64,000 bases of DNA from Lachnospiraceae bacterium (GCA_910575475.1 CAJTGD010000018.1:56540-120539); one strand, 5' to 3'. Positions 39,635 to 49,800 are shown, counted from the stretch's first letter. Notes: a model not told the origin generated them from the sequence alone. A program made the numbers and translations.

Positions 39635-40933
39635 CTACTCGAAAAATGCCTTCGCAAACCGGCTCAGCGCGATCTGATCTTTAATACCCATCATCTCCCG
39701 GCTGGAATGCATGGCAAGGATTCCGGCCCCGGTGTCAACGGTCTTGACGGGCAGATGGGAGGACAGGATCGAAGCGATGGTTCCTCCGCCCTTGGTATTG
39801 GAGTGCTTGGCAAAACGCTGATAAGGAATCTGCTTTTCCTCACACAGGGCGATCATGGCGCCCAGCGCTTCGCAGTCCCAGGCATAGGACTGATTGCTGG
39901 CTGACTTGAATACAAAGCCCTGGTTCATGACCGGATAGTTGGTGATATCCTGAACCGCAGGATAGTTGGGATGATAGGCATGGGCGACATCCGCAGACAC
40001 CATCAGACCCTCCGACAGGTCCGCCATGCAGTCGATCATGCTCTTTCCGAAGGACTGCCAGATCTTCCCGATGATCACGGCAGGGAGGAAGGAATCTGCG
40101 CCCTGCTTGCTGAGACTGCCGATCTCCTCGTTGTCAAACAGGCAGACCAGATTGACCCTGCTCCGGTTATGGCTTTCGACCAGTCCGTGCATTAACGCGC
40201 AGACCGAGGTGATATCGTCAAGCCGGGGAGCGGAGATAAATTCCTCTGTGATACCCGCCAGCTCCGGGCGGTCCAGATTATAAAGGCACAGGTCATAATC
40301 CAGGATCTCCTCTGCATCCACATCCAGCTCCTCTGCCAACAGCTTGATCAGGGTGGAATCCTTGTTCAGCATATCATCCAGAGTCCCCAGGATGGGAAGG
40401 AGATGCTTCTGGTTATCGACAGGAGAGCCCTTCTCATTGGCTGTACGGTTCATATGGATAGCCAGGTTCGGCAGACAGACCACGGGACGCTGAAAATCGA
40501 TCAGATGGCCGACAGGACGGTCATAAGAGGGGCCGCGTGTGACCACCTTTCCTGCCAGGGACAGGGAGCGGTCGAAAAAGCTGCTTAAGATCGGACCGCC
40601 GTAAAGCTCCATATTTAGCTGCATGTATCCGTGAGTAAATATTTCCGGGTTCGGCTTTACCTTGATGGCCGGAAAATCCGTGTGCGCGCCTCCGATATGA
40701 ATGCCGTTGGACAGATCGCATTCCTCACCGATGGTAAAAGCGTAAAGTGTGGTATCAAAAGGACAGCAGAAATAACGCCCGCCCCGCTCCAACGTCCAGG
40801 GGGCATTGAGCTTTAATTCAGTGAAGCCTGCTCCTATGAGGACTTTTTTACTGTGGGCAGTCACATGAAAAGCGGAGGTGCCGTTTTCCAGAAATTCAAA
40901 AAGCTGTGAAATCTCAATTGGTAAGTTTTGCAT
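39635..40933 (-). CDS. apeB: M18 family aminopeptidase
   Basis: 432 residues from the ATG at 40933, which has GGAG seven bases before; the frame is open further up without homology. Dodecameric zinc aminopeptidase of the cytoplasm that releases N-terminal (often acidic) residues. Visible metal ligands: His in IHIGGAHTDFPA, Asp in APRLDDITSV, Glu pair in LFDNEEIGS, Asp in SADVAHAYHP and His in FAKHSNTKGGGT. Length is normal. Confidence 0.92.
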   Translation of the reverse strand: MQNLPIEISQLFEFLENGTSAFHVTAHSKKVLIGAGFTELKLNAPWTLERGGRYFCCPFDTTLYAFTIGEECDLSNGIHIGGAHTDFPAIKVKPNPEIFTHGYMQLNMELYGGPILSSFFDRSLSLAGKVVTRGPSYDRPVGHLIDFQRPVVCLPNLAIHMNRTANEKGSPVDNQKHLLPILGTLDDMLNKDSTLIKLLAEELDVDAEEILDYDLCLYNLDRPELAGITEEFISAPRLDDITSVCALMHGLVESHNRSRVNLVCLFDNEEIGSLSKQGADSFLPAVIIGKIWQSFGKSMIDCMADLSEGLMVSADVAHAYHPNYPAVQDITNYPVMNQGFVFKSASNQSYAWDCEALGAMIALCEEKQIPYQRFAKHSNTKGGGTIASILSSHLPVKTVDTGAGILAMHSSREMMGIKDQIALSRFAKAFFE

Positions 40934-41049
40934 GATCATTCTCCATTCTATATTCTTTTCAGAAAGACGAAATTTATGTCTTCTGCTCCAAGAGTCTATC
41001 AGATATATTACCACAAATATGGTGTCATATCCATATGCGAATTTATACA

Positions 41050-41078
41050 TTGTAACCAACCCCGAAATCTGTTACAAT
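41050..41078 (+). promoter_or_regulatory. rpiB operon promoter
   Basis: TTGTAA (41050-41055), N17, TACAAT (41073-41078). Confidence 0.65.
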
Positions 41079-41157
41079 GAGAACATGGCTGATTGTCGGG
41101 CCGTGCGCCATACTGCACGCTAGTACATCATTGCATTAATAAAGGAGGATAAAGGTT

Positions 41158-41607
41158 ATGATAGTTGGAATTGGAAATGACCATTCGGCACTGGAGCTGA
41201 AGGCAGAGATCATAGAATTTTTAACGGAAAACGGACACGAGGTGATCGATTACGGAACGAATTCTGCGGAAAGCTGCGATTATCCGATCTATGGGGAGAC
41301 CGTGGCAAATGCGGTTGTAAAGGGAGAAGTAGACCGGGGGATTCTGATCTGCGGGACCGGGCTGGGAATCTCTCTGGCAGCGAATAAGGTAAAAGGAATC
41401 CGGGCGGCAGTGTGCAGTGAGCCTTTTACGGCCAGGATGTCCAGAGAGCACAATGGCTGCAATATTCTGGCATTTGGCGCCAGGGTCGTAGGGGCGGAGC
41501 TGGCGAAAATGATCGTGGATGTGTGGATGCGCACAGAATTTTCCGGAGCAGAGCGCCACGTCAACAGGGTGAATATGATCATGGATATTGAAAAGAAAAA
41601 TGGTTGA
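41158..41607 (+). CDS. rpiB: Ribose-5-phosphate isomerase B
   Basis: 149 residues, LacAB/RpiB family. Interconverts ribose 5-phosphate and ribulose 5-phosphate. IGNDHSALELK at the start, catalytic Cys in LICGTGLGIS, and SREHNGCNILAFGAR. Strong AAAGGAGGA. In this family RpiB and allose-6-phosphate isomerase are hard to tell apart; the housekeeping role fits here. Followed closely by mtnA. Confidence 0.92.
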   Translation: MIVGIGNDHSALELKAEIIEFLTENGHEVIDYGTNSAESCDYPIYGETVANAVVKGEVDRGILICGTGLGISLAANKVKGIRAAVCSEPFTARMSREHNGCNILAFGARVVGAELAKMIVDVWMRTEFSGAERHVNRVNMIMDIEKKNG

Positions 41608-41611
41608 TAAT

Positions 41612-42721
41612 ATGGAAAATTTAGAAAAAAATATTTTAGATTACGAGACGGTCGCGCTGGATATCGAGAAGCATGCATTGGTGATCATCGACCAGACACA
41701 GCTTCCGGGAAGGATTGAGCTGCTTTCCCTGACGGATCTCAAGGATATCTGGGAGGCTATCCGGCTTTTGAAGGTGCGGGGGGCTCCGGCCATCGGTGTT
41801 GCGGCGGCCATCGGGATTTATCTGGCGGCAGAGCAGATCGGTACGGATGATCCGCAGGTCTTTTATGAGGAGTTCCGGAAGGCAAAGAATTATCTTGCAG
41901 GCTCCCGCCCCACGGCGGTGAATCTGTTCTGGGCGCTGGACCGCATGGAACAGGTGGTCAGGACGCATCTCACGGAAGGAACCGCTGAGATCAGGCGCCT
42001 TCTTCAAAGAGAAGCCATCCGCATCCACGATGAGGATATTGAGGTCTGCCGGAGAATCGGGGAACATGCGCTGACCCTGGTAAAGCCGGGAGACGGGCTT
42101 CTGACCCACTGCAATGCAGGCCAGCTTGCCACGGTAAAGTACGGGACAGCAACGGCTCCCATGTATCTGGGACAGGAACGGGGATATGATTTTCACATCT
42201 TTGTGGACGAGACCCGTCCCCTCCTGCAGGGCGCCCGTCTGACTGCGTCGGAGCTGCATGCGGCGGGGATGGATGTGACTCTGATCTGCGATAATATGTC
42301 TGCGTCTGTCATGAAAAAAGGGCTGGTTCAGGCCGTATTTGTGGGATGCGACCGGGTGGCGGCCAACGGGGATACGGCCAACAAGATCGGAACCTCCGTT
42401 GTGGCATGCGTGGCAAAGCAGTATAATGTCCCGCTTTATGTATGCGCGCCCACATCCACGATCGATATGACGCTGGGGACAGGGGACGAGATTCCGATTG
42501 AAGAACGCGCTCCGGAAGAGATCACAGAGATGTGGTATGAGACACGCATGGCGCCGGAGTCCGTGAAGGTGTATAATCCCTGCTTTGACGTGACGGCCCA
42601 CAGCCTGATCGCCGCGATCATCACGGAAAACGGGATCGCGCGTCCTCCTTATAAAGAGGCATTTCGAAAATTATTACCAAAACCGCTTCCTTCTGCATAC
42701 AATGAAAATATAAATGTCTGA
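41612..42721 (+). CDS. mtnA: S-methyl-5-thioribose-1-phosphate isomerase
   Basis: 369 residues from the ATG at 41612 (ATG 41600 or TTG 41588 in the same frame are possible; none has a good ribosome site, so coupling to rpiB is likely). Isomerises MTR-1-P to methylthioribulose-1-P in the methionine salvage pathway. VRGAPAIGVAAAIG, catalytic Cys in LLTHCNAGQLAT and Asp in GCDRVAANGDTANKIGT. Later pathway genes are not in the window. Confidence 0.92.
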   Translation: MENLEKNILDYETVALDIEKHALVIIDQTQLPGRIELLSLTDLKDIWEAIRLLKVRGAPAIGVAAAIGIYLAAEQIGTDDPQVFYEEFRKAKNYLAGSRPTAVNLFWALDRMEQVVRTHLTEGTAEIRRLLQREAIRIHDEDIEVCRRIGEHALTLVKPGDGLLTHCNAGQLATVKYGTATAPMYLGQERGYDFHIFVDETRPLLQGARLTASELHAAGMDVTLICDNMSASVMKKGLVQAVFVGCDRVAANGDTANKIGTSVVACVAKQYNVPLYVCAPTSTIDMTLGTGDEIPIEERAPEEITEMWYETRMAPESVKVYNPCFDVTAHSLIAAIITENGIARPPYKEAFRKLLPKPLPSAYNENINV

Positions 42722-43157
42722 AATGGAAGTGGAAGCGATGGAAGGAAAACTGCCATATTACATGGTGTATCCCATGCCTTTTATCTACGATGATGAACGG
42801 CTGGACCGAAGGGATTATGAATACATGAGAAGCCTGTATCCGGATACGGCAAAACGAGTACTGCCTTATGTGGAGGAAGAGTGCGACCGCTGCGACGGGC
42901 CGGACAGCATGATCTATGACGAATATCCCGACCAGCTGCAGCTGCGGCTGATGAGCGGCCGGATCTACGACCGGGTAAAGGCGGAGGAACGGCCCTTCGG
43001 GGAAAATGATTCAGCCCAGGAGATGAAGGGTGTGGAAGGACAGCAGTTCCGCCGGGTGCGCCAGGACTGGCTGCGGGATCTGATTGATGTGATGCTTTTT
43101 CAGGAGCTGTATAAGCGGCGGAGCGAGAACCGCAGGCTGCGTCAGAAGTTCTATTGA
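42714..43157 (+). CDS. Hypothetical protein, 147 aa
   Basis: Not recognised as a named family. Soluble, acidic, with YYMVYPMPFIYDDERLDRRD at the start, a Cys pair (EEECDRCDGPDSMIYDEYPDQLQLRLM) and a basic C-terminal helix (RRSENRRLRQKFY). The start overlaps the mtnA stop by eight bases; a later ATG at 42738 is possible. It looks like a conserved clostridial protein between mtnA and aroK. Confidence 0.65.
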   Translation: MSEMEVEAMEGKLPYYMVYPMPFIYDDERLDRRDYEYMRSLYPDTAKRVLPYVEEECDRCDGPDSMIYDEYPDQLQLRLMSGRIYDRVKAEERPFGENDSAQEMKGVEGQQFRRVRQDWLRDLIDVMLFQELYKRRSENRRLRQKFY

Positions 43158-43260
43158 TACAAAATACAAGACTGCGGATACGTGCGTTTATTCGGGCGGA
43201 GTCTGCGGTCCGAAGGGCAGGAAATGCCCTTTGAACATGAGATAAGGGAACAGAAACGAC

Positions 43261-43764
43261 ATGAAAAAGAAGAATATTATTTTTATCGGCATGCCTGCCG
43301 TGGGAAAAAGTACGATCGGTGTGGTGGCTGCGAAACGGCTGGGGATGCGGTTTGTAGATACAGATCTTTTGATCCAGGAGCAGGAGGGGAAGCTGCTCCA
43401 TGAGATCATTGCGGAGGTCGGGGAGGACGGCTTCCTTGCCGTCGAAAATCAGGTGAACCGGGATCTCAATGTGGAAAATGCGGTCATTGCCCCCGGGGGA
43501 AGTGTGGTCTACAGCGACGAGGCAATGCGGCACTTCCGGGAGATCGGAACCGTCATTTATCTGAAGGTTTCTTACCAGACGATCAGGCGGAGGATCCGAA
43601 ATCCGCAGCAGCGGGGCGTTGTACTGCGGGAAGGACAGAGTTTTCAGGAACTTTACGAGGAACGGGTAAAATTATTTGAAAAATATGCGGATATTACGAT
43701 AGAAGAGGATCAACTTTCCATAGAGGAAACAATAGGAAAAGTGCTCTCTGTAATAAAAATTTAA
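43261..43764 (+). CDS. Shikimate kinase-like protein
   Basis: 167 residues. P-loop IGMPAVGKSTIG, FVDTDLLIQ with the shikimate-site Asp, APGGSVVY, and YEERVKLFEKYAD with the lid/substrate Arg near the end. In classical AroK the motif after the second helix is GExxFRxxE, and its Arg grips shikimate; here it reads GEDGFLAVE, with Leu in place of Arg. It could still phosphorylate shikimate or act on a related alcohol. Other aro genes are not adjacent, so I leave the symbol empty. Confidence 0.75.
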   Translation: MKKKNIIFIGMPAVGKSTIGVVAAKRLGMRFVDTDLLIQEQEGKLLHEIIAEVGEDGFLAVENQVNRDLNVENAVIAPGGSVVYSDEAMRHFREIGTVIYLKVSYQTIRRRIRNPQQRGVVLREGQSFQELYEERVKLFEKYADITIEEDQLSIEETIGKVLSVIKI

Positions 43765-43803
43765 CAAATTTATAATTATAACGTTGCATCTGAGAAAAAA
43801 GAT

Positions 43804-43831
43804 TTTACAAATTGGATTTTTGTGGTATACT
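43804..43831 (+). promoter_or_regulatory. murA promoter
   Basis: TTTACA (43804-43809), N16, extended TGTGGTATACT with TATACT at 43826-43831. Confidence 0.65.
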
Positions 43832-43915
43832 ATAAAAGATTTTTGAAATCGTTCCGATCAATTGCGGTTTTTAGAATCAGTCATTGTAACAATATCGGAT
43901 AATCGAGGTGCGGTA

Positions 43916-45208
43916 ATGGAGCAGTATGTAATTAAGGGTGGGAATCCGCTGGTAGGGGAAGTTGAGATCAGCGGGGCGAAGAATGCGGCGCTTGCAATTC
44001 TTGCGGCTGCAATTATGACAGATGAGACGGTATTGATTGACAACCTCCCGGATGTCAATGATATTAATGTAATGCTGGAGGCAATCTCAGGCATCGGCGC
44101 AACCGTGCAGAGACTGGATCGGCACAGGGTGAAGATCAACGGAGGTACGATTACAGACTTTAATATTGAATATGATTATATAAAGAAGATCAGGGCATCT
44201 TACTATTTGCTGGGCGCCCTGCTCGGAAAGTACAGCAAGGCAGAGGTGGCGCTTCCGGGAGGCTGCAATATCGGAAGCAGGCCCATTGACCAGCATTTGA
44301 AGGGCTTCCGTGCGCTGGGCGCGGATGTGGATATCGAGCACGGCAAGATCGTGGCGGAGTCCGAGCAGATGCGGGGGACGCATCTGTATTTTGACGTGGT
44401 CAGCGTAGGCGCGACCATTAATGTGATGATGGCGGCCGCAATGGCAGACGGCCTTACGATCATGGAAAATGTGGCGAAGGAGCCTCATGTCGTAGACGTT
44501 GCCAACTTCCTCAACAGCATGGGAGCGAATATCAGGGGAGCAGGAACGGATGTGATCAAGATCCGCGGAGTACATTCCCTGCATAAGTCCGAATATTCCA
44601 TCATTCCGGATCAGATTGAAGCGGGAACCTTTATGTTTGCGGCGGCGGCTACCAAGGGGGATGTGACAGTGCTCAATGTGATCCCGAAGCATCTGGACGC
44701 GACCATCTCCAAGCTAAAGGACATTGGCTGCGAGATCGAAGAATTTGACGATGCTGTCCGTGTGGTGGCAAAGGGAAGGCTCAGGAGCACACAGGTTAAG
44801 ACACTGCCGTATCCGGGTTATCCGACAGATATGCAGCCCCAGATCGGGGTGGTTCTGGCATTGGCGAACGGGACCAGTACGATCACGGAGAGTATTTTTG
44901 AAAACCGGTTCAAATATCTGGATGAGCTGGCAAGGATGGGGGCAGTCATCAAGGTGGAAGGCAACTCGGCAACCATAGAGGGCGTGGAGAAGTTTTCCGG
45001 TACCAGGATCAGCGCGCCGGATCTCCGGGCAGGCGCGGCACTCTGTATCGCAGGGCTTGCGACCGACGGCGTGACGATCGTGGACGATATCAAGTATATC
45101 CAGAGGGGCTACGAGCGGTTCGAGGAGAAGCTGCGGAGTATCGGCGGCATCATCGAAAAGGTAGCCAGTGAAAAGGAGATCCAGAAGTTTGTTTTGAAGG
45201 TGAGCTGA
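43916..45208 (+). CDS. murA: UDP-N-acetylglucosamine 1-carboxyvinyltransferase
   Basis: 430 residues from the ATG at 43916 (GAGGTG five bases before). First committed step of peptidoglycan synthesis: adds enolpyruvyl from PEP to UDP-GlcNAc. SGAKNAALAILAA, the fosfomycin-reactive Cys in ALPGGCNIGSRPID (so the target Cys is retained), and the late APDLRAGAAL. The length and inverted alpha/beta repeat pattern are normal. Confidence 0.96.
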   Translation: MEQYVIKGGNPLVGEVEISGAKNAALAILAAAIMTDETVLIDNLPDVNDINVMLEAISGIGATVQRLDRHRVKINGGTITDFNIEYDYIKKIRASYYLLGALLGKYSKAEVALPGGCNIGSRPIDQHLKGFRALGADVDIEHGKIVAESEQMRGTHLYFDVVSVGATINVMMAAAMADGLTIMENVAKEPHVVDVANFLNSMGANIRGAGTDVIKIRGVHSLHKSEYSIIPDQIEAGTFMFAAAATKGDVTVLNVIPKHLDATISKLKDIGCEIEEFDDAVRVVAKGRLRSTQVKTLPYPGYPTDMQPQIGVVLALANGTSTITESIFENRFKYLDELARMGAVIKVEGNSATIEGVEKFSGTRISAPDLRAGAALCIAGLATDGVTIVDDIKYIQRGYERFEEKLRSIGGIIEKVASEKEIQKFVLKVS

Positions 45209-45340
45209 GTTTTCCGGCCGCGAGGATGCAGAGAACTTTCTCAACATAAAAAATGATTTTCAACTCGTACCCTTCCAGAGTGGAATTTAATTTTTTACTT
45301 CACCAAAAATGATTTTCTGAGATTTTCATGCATCTGTATA

Positions 45341-45369
45341 TTGACATTTTACGTTATACGGTGTAAAGT
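45341..45369 (+). promoter_or_regulatory. metK promoter
   Basis: TTGACA (45341-45346), N17, TAAAGT (45364-45369), about 75 bases before the riboswitch. The 45209-45340 stretch is AT-rich without a gene. Confidence 0.75.
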
Positions 45370-45442
45370 CTAATTACATCTTATACGGAATGCGAAAGCG
45401 TGTTTCCGATATGGGATAAATACAATTTCATAAAATAGACTT

Positions 45443-45546
45443 TCTCTTATTCAGAGCAGTGGAGATACAAAGGATCTGTGAAGCTGCGGCAACCCTGTGA
45501 AAAACGGAAGGTGCCAACCTGAGCGAGCAATCGAACAATAAGAGGA
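45443..45546 (+). ncRNA. SAM-I (S-box) riboswitch
   Basis: P1 arms CTCTTATT / AATAAGAG close a fold with the S-box signature AGAGCAGTGGAG, then CTGTGAAGCTGCGGCAACC and AAGGTGCCAACCTGAGC. When it binds S-adenosylmethionine it should favour the terminator at 45560 and shut off metK. Confidence 0.95.
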
Positions 45547-45559
45547 TTGTTTAGACCAT

Positions 45560-45595
45560 AAAACAGTCCGCTTTTTGTAGGCTGTTTTTTATTTT
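45560..45595 (+). terminator. Riboswitch-controlled terminator of metK
   Basis: Stem AAAACAGTCC / GGCTGTTTT followed by TTATTTTT. The 3' arm of aptamer P1 lies just upstream. Confidence 0.85.
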
Positions 45596-45652
45596 TATAA
45601 AAAGATCTTAGGCTACAAAAGAGAGAAAGTACCGAGAAGGAGAGGATTTGAC

Positions 45653-46840
45653 ATGGAAAGACACTTATTTACATCAGAATCAGTAACAGAGGGACATCCG
45701 GATAAGATGTGCGACCAGATCTCAGACGCCATCCTGGATGCGCTGATGGAACAGGATCCCATGAGCCGCGTGGCCTGCGAGACATGCACGACGACAGGCG
45801 TTGTCATGGTAATGGGAGAGATTTCTACCAATGCCTATGTAGACATGCAGAAGATTGTGCGCAATACGATCCGCGATATCGGATATACCAGCGCGGATTA
45901 TGGATTTGACGCGGAGACCTGCGGCGTGATCACCGTGATCGACGAGCAGTCTGCGGACATTGCGCTGGGCGTGGATAAGGCGCTGGAAGCGAAGGCGGCG
46001 GCGCCTGCGGAGGAGGATATCGACGCCATCGGAGCAGGGGATCAGGGAATGATGTTCGGCTATGCGTCGGACGAGACGGAGGAATATATGCCGTATCCGA
46101 TCGCCATGGCTCACAAGCTGGCGCTGCAGCTTACCAAGGTGAGAAAGGACGGCACGCTGACCTACCTCCGTCCGGACGGCAAGACCCAGGTGACGGTAGA
46201 GTATGATGATGCGGGAGTTCCCCAGCGTCTGGACGCGGTGGTGCTTTCCACACAGCATGACCCGGATGTGACCCAGGAGCAGATTTTCGCAGACATCAAG
46301 AAGCATGTATTTGACGTGATCATTCCTGCGGAGATGGTAGATGAGAAGACCAAGTTCTTCGTGAATCCCACCGGACGCTTCGTGATCGGAGGACCTCACG
46401 GCGACAGCGGACTGACCGGAAGAAAGATCATCGTAGATACCTACGGCGGGATGGCACGCCACGGCGGCGGCGCATTTTCCGGAAAGGACTGCACCAAGGT
46501 AGACCGTTCCGCTGCATATGCGGCGCGCTATGCGGCAAAGAACATCGTTGCGGCAGGTCTGGCGAAGAAGTGCGAGATCCAGCTGTCCTACGCGATCGGT
46601 GTGGCGCAGCCGACCTCTATCATGGTAGACACCTTCGGCACGGGGCATGTATCCAATGAACGCCTGGTAGAGATCATCCGTGAGAATTTTGACTTCCGTC
46701 CGGCAGGCATCATCAAGATGCTGGACCTGCGCCGTCCGATCTACAAGCAGACAGCGGCTTACGGACATTTCGGAAGAAACGACCTGGACCTGTCCTGGGA
46801 AAAACTGGATAAGGTGGATGTGCTGAAGGCTTATCTGTAG
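45653..46840 (+). CDS. metK: S-adenosylmethionine synthetase
   Basis: 395 residues. Makes SAM from methionine and [40 protein letters not shown] and the P-loop-like [21 protein letters not shown] are visible. GAAGGAGAGG before the start. Controlled by the SAM riboswitch in its leader. Confidence 0.98.
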   Translation: MERHLFTSESVTEGHPDKMCDQISDAILDALMEQDPMSRVACETCTTTGVVMVMGEISTNAYVDMQKIVRNTIRDIGYTSADYGFDAETCGVITVIDEQSADIALGVDKALEAKAAAPAEEDIDAIGAGDQGMMFGYASDETEEYMPYPIAMAHKLALQLTKVRKDGTLTYLRPDGKTQVTVEYDDAGVPQRLDAVVLSTQHDPDVTQEQIFADIKKHVFDVIIPAEMVDEKTKFFVNPTGRFVIGGPHGDSGLTGRKIIVDTYGGMARHGGGAFSGKDCTKVDRSAAYAARYAAKNIVAAGLAKKCEIQLSYAIGVAQPTSIMVDTFGTGHVSNERLVEIIRENFDFRPAGIIKMLDLRRPIYKQTAAYGHFGRNDLDLSWEKLDKVDVLKAYL

Positions 46841-46909
46841 AATAAGGTTTCCTGTATTCCTGATAAGTCCTTATGGAATTTTTCTCAGCATATTAATATT
46901 TGATAAATT

Positions 46910-46945
46910 ACGGGCTGAAAACCTTGCGGTGACAGCCCGTTTTGT
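46910..46945 (+). terminator. Terminator after metK
   Basis: Stem ACGGGCTG / CAGCCCGT then TTTGTGTT. Confidence 0.75.
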
Positions 46946-47035
46946 GTTACTGTAATGGGTAGGAGTATCTGCGGGAAGACGGAGCAGATACGGGGGGAAT
47001 GACAGAGGGATGGCCGGAAAGGAGCGCTGAATTAG

Positions 47036-48091
47036 ATGAAGCTGAAAACAAAGCTGATCATTGCTTTCATGGCAATGATGATCCTGCCCACGGTTTTTCT
47101 GATCATCGGACGGAGGGTATTTGAGCCAAGGGAGGTCGGAGAGCTGCAGCAGATGTTTCTGATCATTGTATTTTTCACGGCCGCGATTCTGGTGTACTGG
47201 GTCTACCGGACGGTCTCCGTGCCTCTGGCAAAGCTGCAGGAGGCTGCTCAGAATATCAAGGACGGCAACCTGGACTTTGAGATCACGGCGGAGGCGGATG
47301 ATGAGTTCGGAGAGCTCTGCCGGGATTTTGAGGAGATGCGGCTGCGCCTGAAAGCCAATGCCGAGGAAAAGGTAGAATTTGACAGGGAAAACAAAGAGCT
47401 GATCAGCAACATTTCCCATGACCTGAAGACGCCGATCACAGCCATCAAGGGCTATGTGGAGGGAATCATGGACGGCGTGGCGGATACGCCGGAAAAGATG
47501 GACAAGTATATCAAAACGATATACAATAAGGCGAATGAGATGGACCTGCTGATCAATGAGCTGACTCTCTACTCCAAGATCGACACGAACCGGATCCCTT
47601 ATAATTTTACCACCATATCCGCAAAGAATTATTTTCTGGACTGTGCCGAAGACCTGTATCTGGAGCTGGAAGCGAAAAATGTGGAATTTGAATACCACTG
47701 CTTTCTGGAGGAGGATTCCAAGGTCATTGTAGATCCCGAGCAGCTCCGGAGGGTGATCAACAACGTGGTCTCTAATTCCTTAAAATACATGGACAAGCCA
47801 AAGGGAAAGATTACCATGGACCTAAAGGATGTAGGAGATTTTATACAGATCGAGTTGGGGGATAACGGAAAAGGGATCTCGCCCAAGGATCTGCCCTTTA
47901 TCTTTGACCGGTTCTACCGGACGGATGCCTCCCGCAATTCCTCCAAGGGGGGAAGCGGCATCGGGCTTTCCATCGCGCAGAAGATCGTGGAGGAGCACGG
48001 GGGCAATATCTGGGCGACCAGCGTGGAAGGCAGCGGAACAGTCATGTGCTTTGTAGTAAGAAAATATCAGGAGGTACCATTGGATGAGTAA
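47036..48091 (+). CDS. Sensor histidine kinase (HAMP, HisKA, HATPase)
   Basis: 351 residues. Two N-terminal membrane helices with almost no outer loop (about 8-25 and 40-58), so it probably senses within or at the membrane. HAMP about 60-110, phospho-His in NISHDLKTPIT, N box NVVSNSLKYMD, G1 DNGKGISPKD, F box FDRFYR and G2 GSGIGLSIA. Overlaps the regulator gene by eight bases. Short-loop kinases beside OmpR regulators often watch the cell envelope, but no target operon is adjacent. Confidence 0.93.
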   Translation: MKLKTKLIIAFMAMMILPTVFLIIGRRVFEPREVGELQQMFLIIVFFTAAILVYWVYRTVSVPLAKLQEAAQNIKDGNLDFEITAEADDEFGELCRDFEEMRLRLKANAEEKVEFDRENKELISNISHDLKTPITAIKGYVEGIMDGVADTPEKMDKYIKTIYNKANEMDLLINELTLYSKIDTNRIPYNFTTISAKNYFLDCAEDLYLELEAKNVEFEYHCFLEEDSKVIVDPEQLRRVINNVVSNSLKYMDKPKGKITMDLKDVGDFIQIELGDNGKGISPKDLPFIFDRFYRTDASRNSSKGGSGIGLSIAQKIVEEHGGNIWATSVEGSGTVMCFVVRKYQEVPLDE

Positions 48092-48776
48092 ACGGATTTT
48101 GATTATTGAGGATGAGGAAAGCATTGCGGATCTGGAACGGGATTATCTGGAACTGAGCAACTTTGAGGTGGAGGTTGCCAATGACGGCGAGATCGGATTG
48201 AAGCAGGCCATGGAAGCGGACTTTGACCTGATCATCTTGGATCTGATGCTTCCCGGCGTGGATGGATTTGAGATCTGCCGGAAGGTCCGCGACAGCAAGA
48301 ATACCCCGATCATCATGGTTTCCGCAAAGAAGGATGACATCGATAAGATCCGGGGGCTTGGCCTGGGAGCCGACGACTATATGACCAAGCCGTTCAGCCC
48401 AAGCGAGCTGGTAGCCCGTGTGAAGGCGCATTTGGCTAGATATGAGCGCCTGATCGGAAGCAACGTGGAGGAGAATGAGATCATCGAGATCCGCGGATTG
48501 AAGATCGATACGACGGCGAGACGCGTGTGGGTCAACGGCGAGGAACGGTCCTTTACGACCAAGGAATTTGACCTGCTGACGTTCCTGGCGGGACATCCCA
48601 ACCATGTCTATACAAAGGAAGAGTTGTTCCGGGAGATCTGGGATATGGAGTCGATCGGCGACATTGCCACGGTGACGGTGCATATCAAGAAGATCCGGGA
48701 GAAGATCGAGTACGATACCTCCCACCCCCAGTATATTGAGACAATCTGGGGAGTCGGGTATCGGTTCAAGGTCTGA
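48084..48776 (+). CDS. Response regulator, OmpR/PhoB family
   Basis: 230 residues. Receiver with ILIIEDEESIAD, phosphoacceptor in LIILDLMLPGVDG, VSAKK and MTKPFSP. The C-terminal winged helix ends VHIKKIREKIE and TIWGVGYRF. AGGAGGT nine bases before the ATG at 48084. Partner of the overlapping kinase. Confidence 0.95.
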   Translation: MSKRILIIEDEESIADLERDYLELSNFEVEVANDGEIGLKQAMEADFDLIILDLMLPGVDGFEICRKVRDSKNTPIIMVSAKKDDIDKIRGLGLGADDYMTKPFSPSELVARVKAHLARYERLIGSNVEENEIIEIRGLKIDTTARRVWVNGEERSFTTKEFDLLTFLAGHPNHVYTKEELFREIWDMESIGDIATVTVHIKKIREKIEYDTSHPQYIETIWGVGYRFKV

Positions 48777-48825
48777 GAGAATGCGGGCCGGCAGTCAATC
48801 TGAATAACGATGGGGGAAATATGGC

Positions 48826-49626
48826 ATGATCATCACCAGCACCTCGAATCCGAGGATGAAGGAGATCATACAGCTTCGGAAAAAAAGCCGGATGCGGACG
48901 AAGACGGGCACCTTTCTTGTGGAAGGGCTGCGCATGATCCGGGAGATTCCGGCCAAACGTCTGGTACAGCTGTATGTGACAGAGGAATTTTATAAAAAGC
49001 ACCGGGAGGAACCCATTTTCGAAGCGGAAAGGATGCTTGTGTCTCCCCAGGTATTTGAATATATCTCGGACACAAAAACACCCCAGGGAATCCTGGCGGT
49101 GGTGCGCCAGCGTGTGTTCACGGAGGAAGAGATCCTGGCGGCATGTCCGGGGCACAGCGGGCAGAAGGAAAAGCCCGCGCACATTCTGGTTCTGGAGAAT
49201 ATTCAGGATCCGGGCAACCTGGGGACCATTTTCCGGACCGCAGAGGCGGCAGGGGCGACGGCAATCCTGATGAGCCGGGACTGCGCGGACATTTACAATC
49301 CGAAGACCATACGCTCTACCATGGGCGCGATCTTCCGGATGCCCTTTGCATATACGGAGGACCTGCCTGGAGCGGCCGGCCGTCTGAAAAGGCTGGGCAT
49401 CCGTGTCTATGCCGCCCATCTGGACGGGGAGCGGACATATGATGAGGAGGATTACCGGCAGGGAACCGCGTTTCTCATCGGAAATGAAGGAAACGGGCTG
49501 AGCCCGGAGGCGGCTGCATGCGCGGACGTGCTGATCCGCATCCCCATGGAAGGACAGGCGGAATCGCTGAATGCCGCGGTAGCGTCTGCGGTGCTGATGT
49601 TCGAGGCGAGCAGGCAGAGAAGGTAA
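48826..49626 (+). CDS. TrmH/SpoU family RNA 2'-O-methyltransferase
   Basis: 266 residues. N-terminal RNA-binding (L30e-like) domain with RTKTGTFLVEGLRMIRE, then the knotted SPOUT domain: motif 1 LENIQDPGNLGTIFRTAEAAG, motif 2 LIGNEGNGLS, motif 3 IPMEGQAESLNAAVAS. Transfers methyl from SAM to ribose in 23S rRNA or tRNA, near the 23S G2251 enzyme RlmB or TsnR-like proteins. The exact site is not predictable. Confidence 0.92.
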   Translation: MIITSTSNPRMKEIIQLRKKSRMRTKTGTFLVEGLRMIREIPAKRLVQLYVTEEFYKKHREEPIFEAERMLVSPQVFEYISDTKTPQGILAVVRQRVFTEEEILAACPGHSGQKEKPAHILVLENIQDPGNLGTIFRTAEAAGATAILMSRDCADIYNPKTIRSTMGAIFRMPFAYTEDLPGAAGRLKRLGIRVYAAHLDGERTYDEEDYRQGTAFLIGNEGNGLSPEAAACADVLIRIPMEGQAESLNAAVASAVLMFEASRQRR

Positions 49627-49800
49627 AGGCATCCTCCTGTACGGTTGGATGATCGAAAGCGCATCTGACCAGCTCATCCATCCGCAAAATGGGAAAAGTA
49701 TTGAATTTATAAGATTGATATGGTATTGTAATTCACAGGCAATCTGCGTACAGACTGGCTGCAAGAGATAAAAAAGAATAAAAAGAGAAGAGGAATGAAG

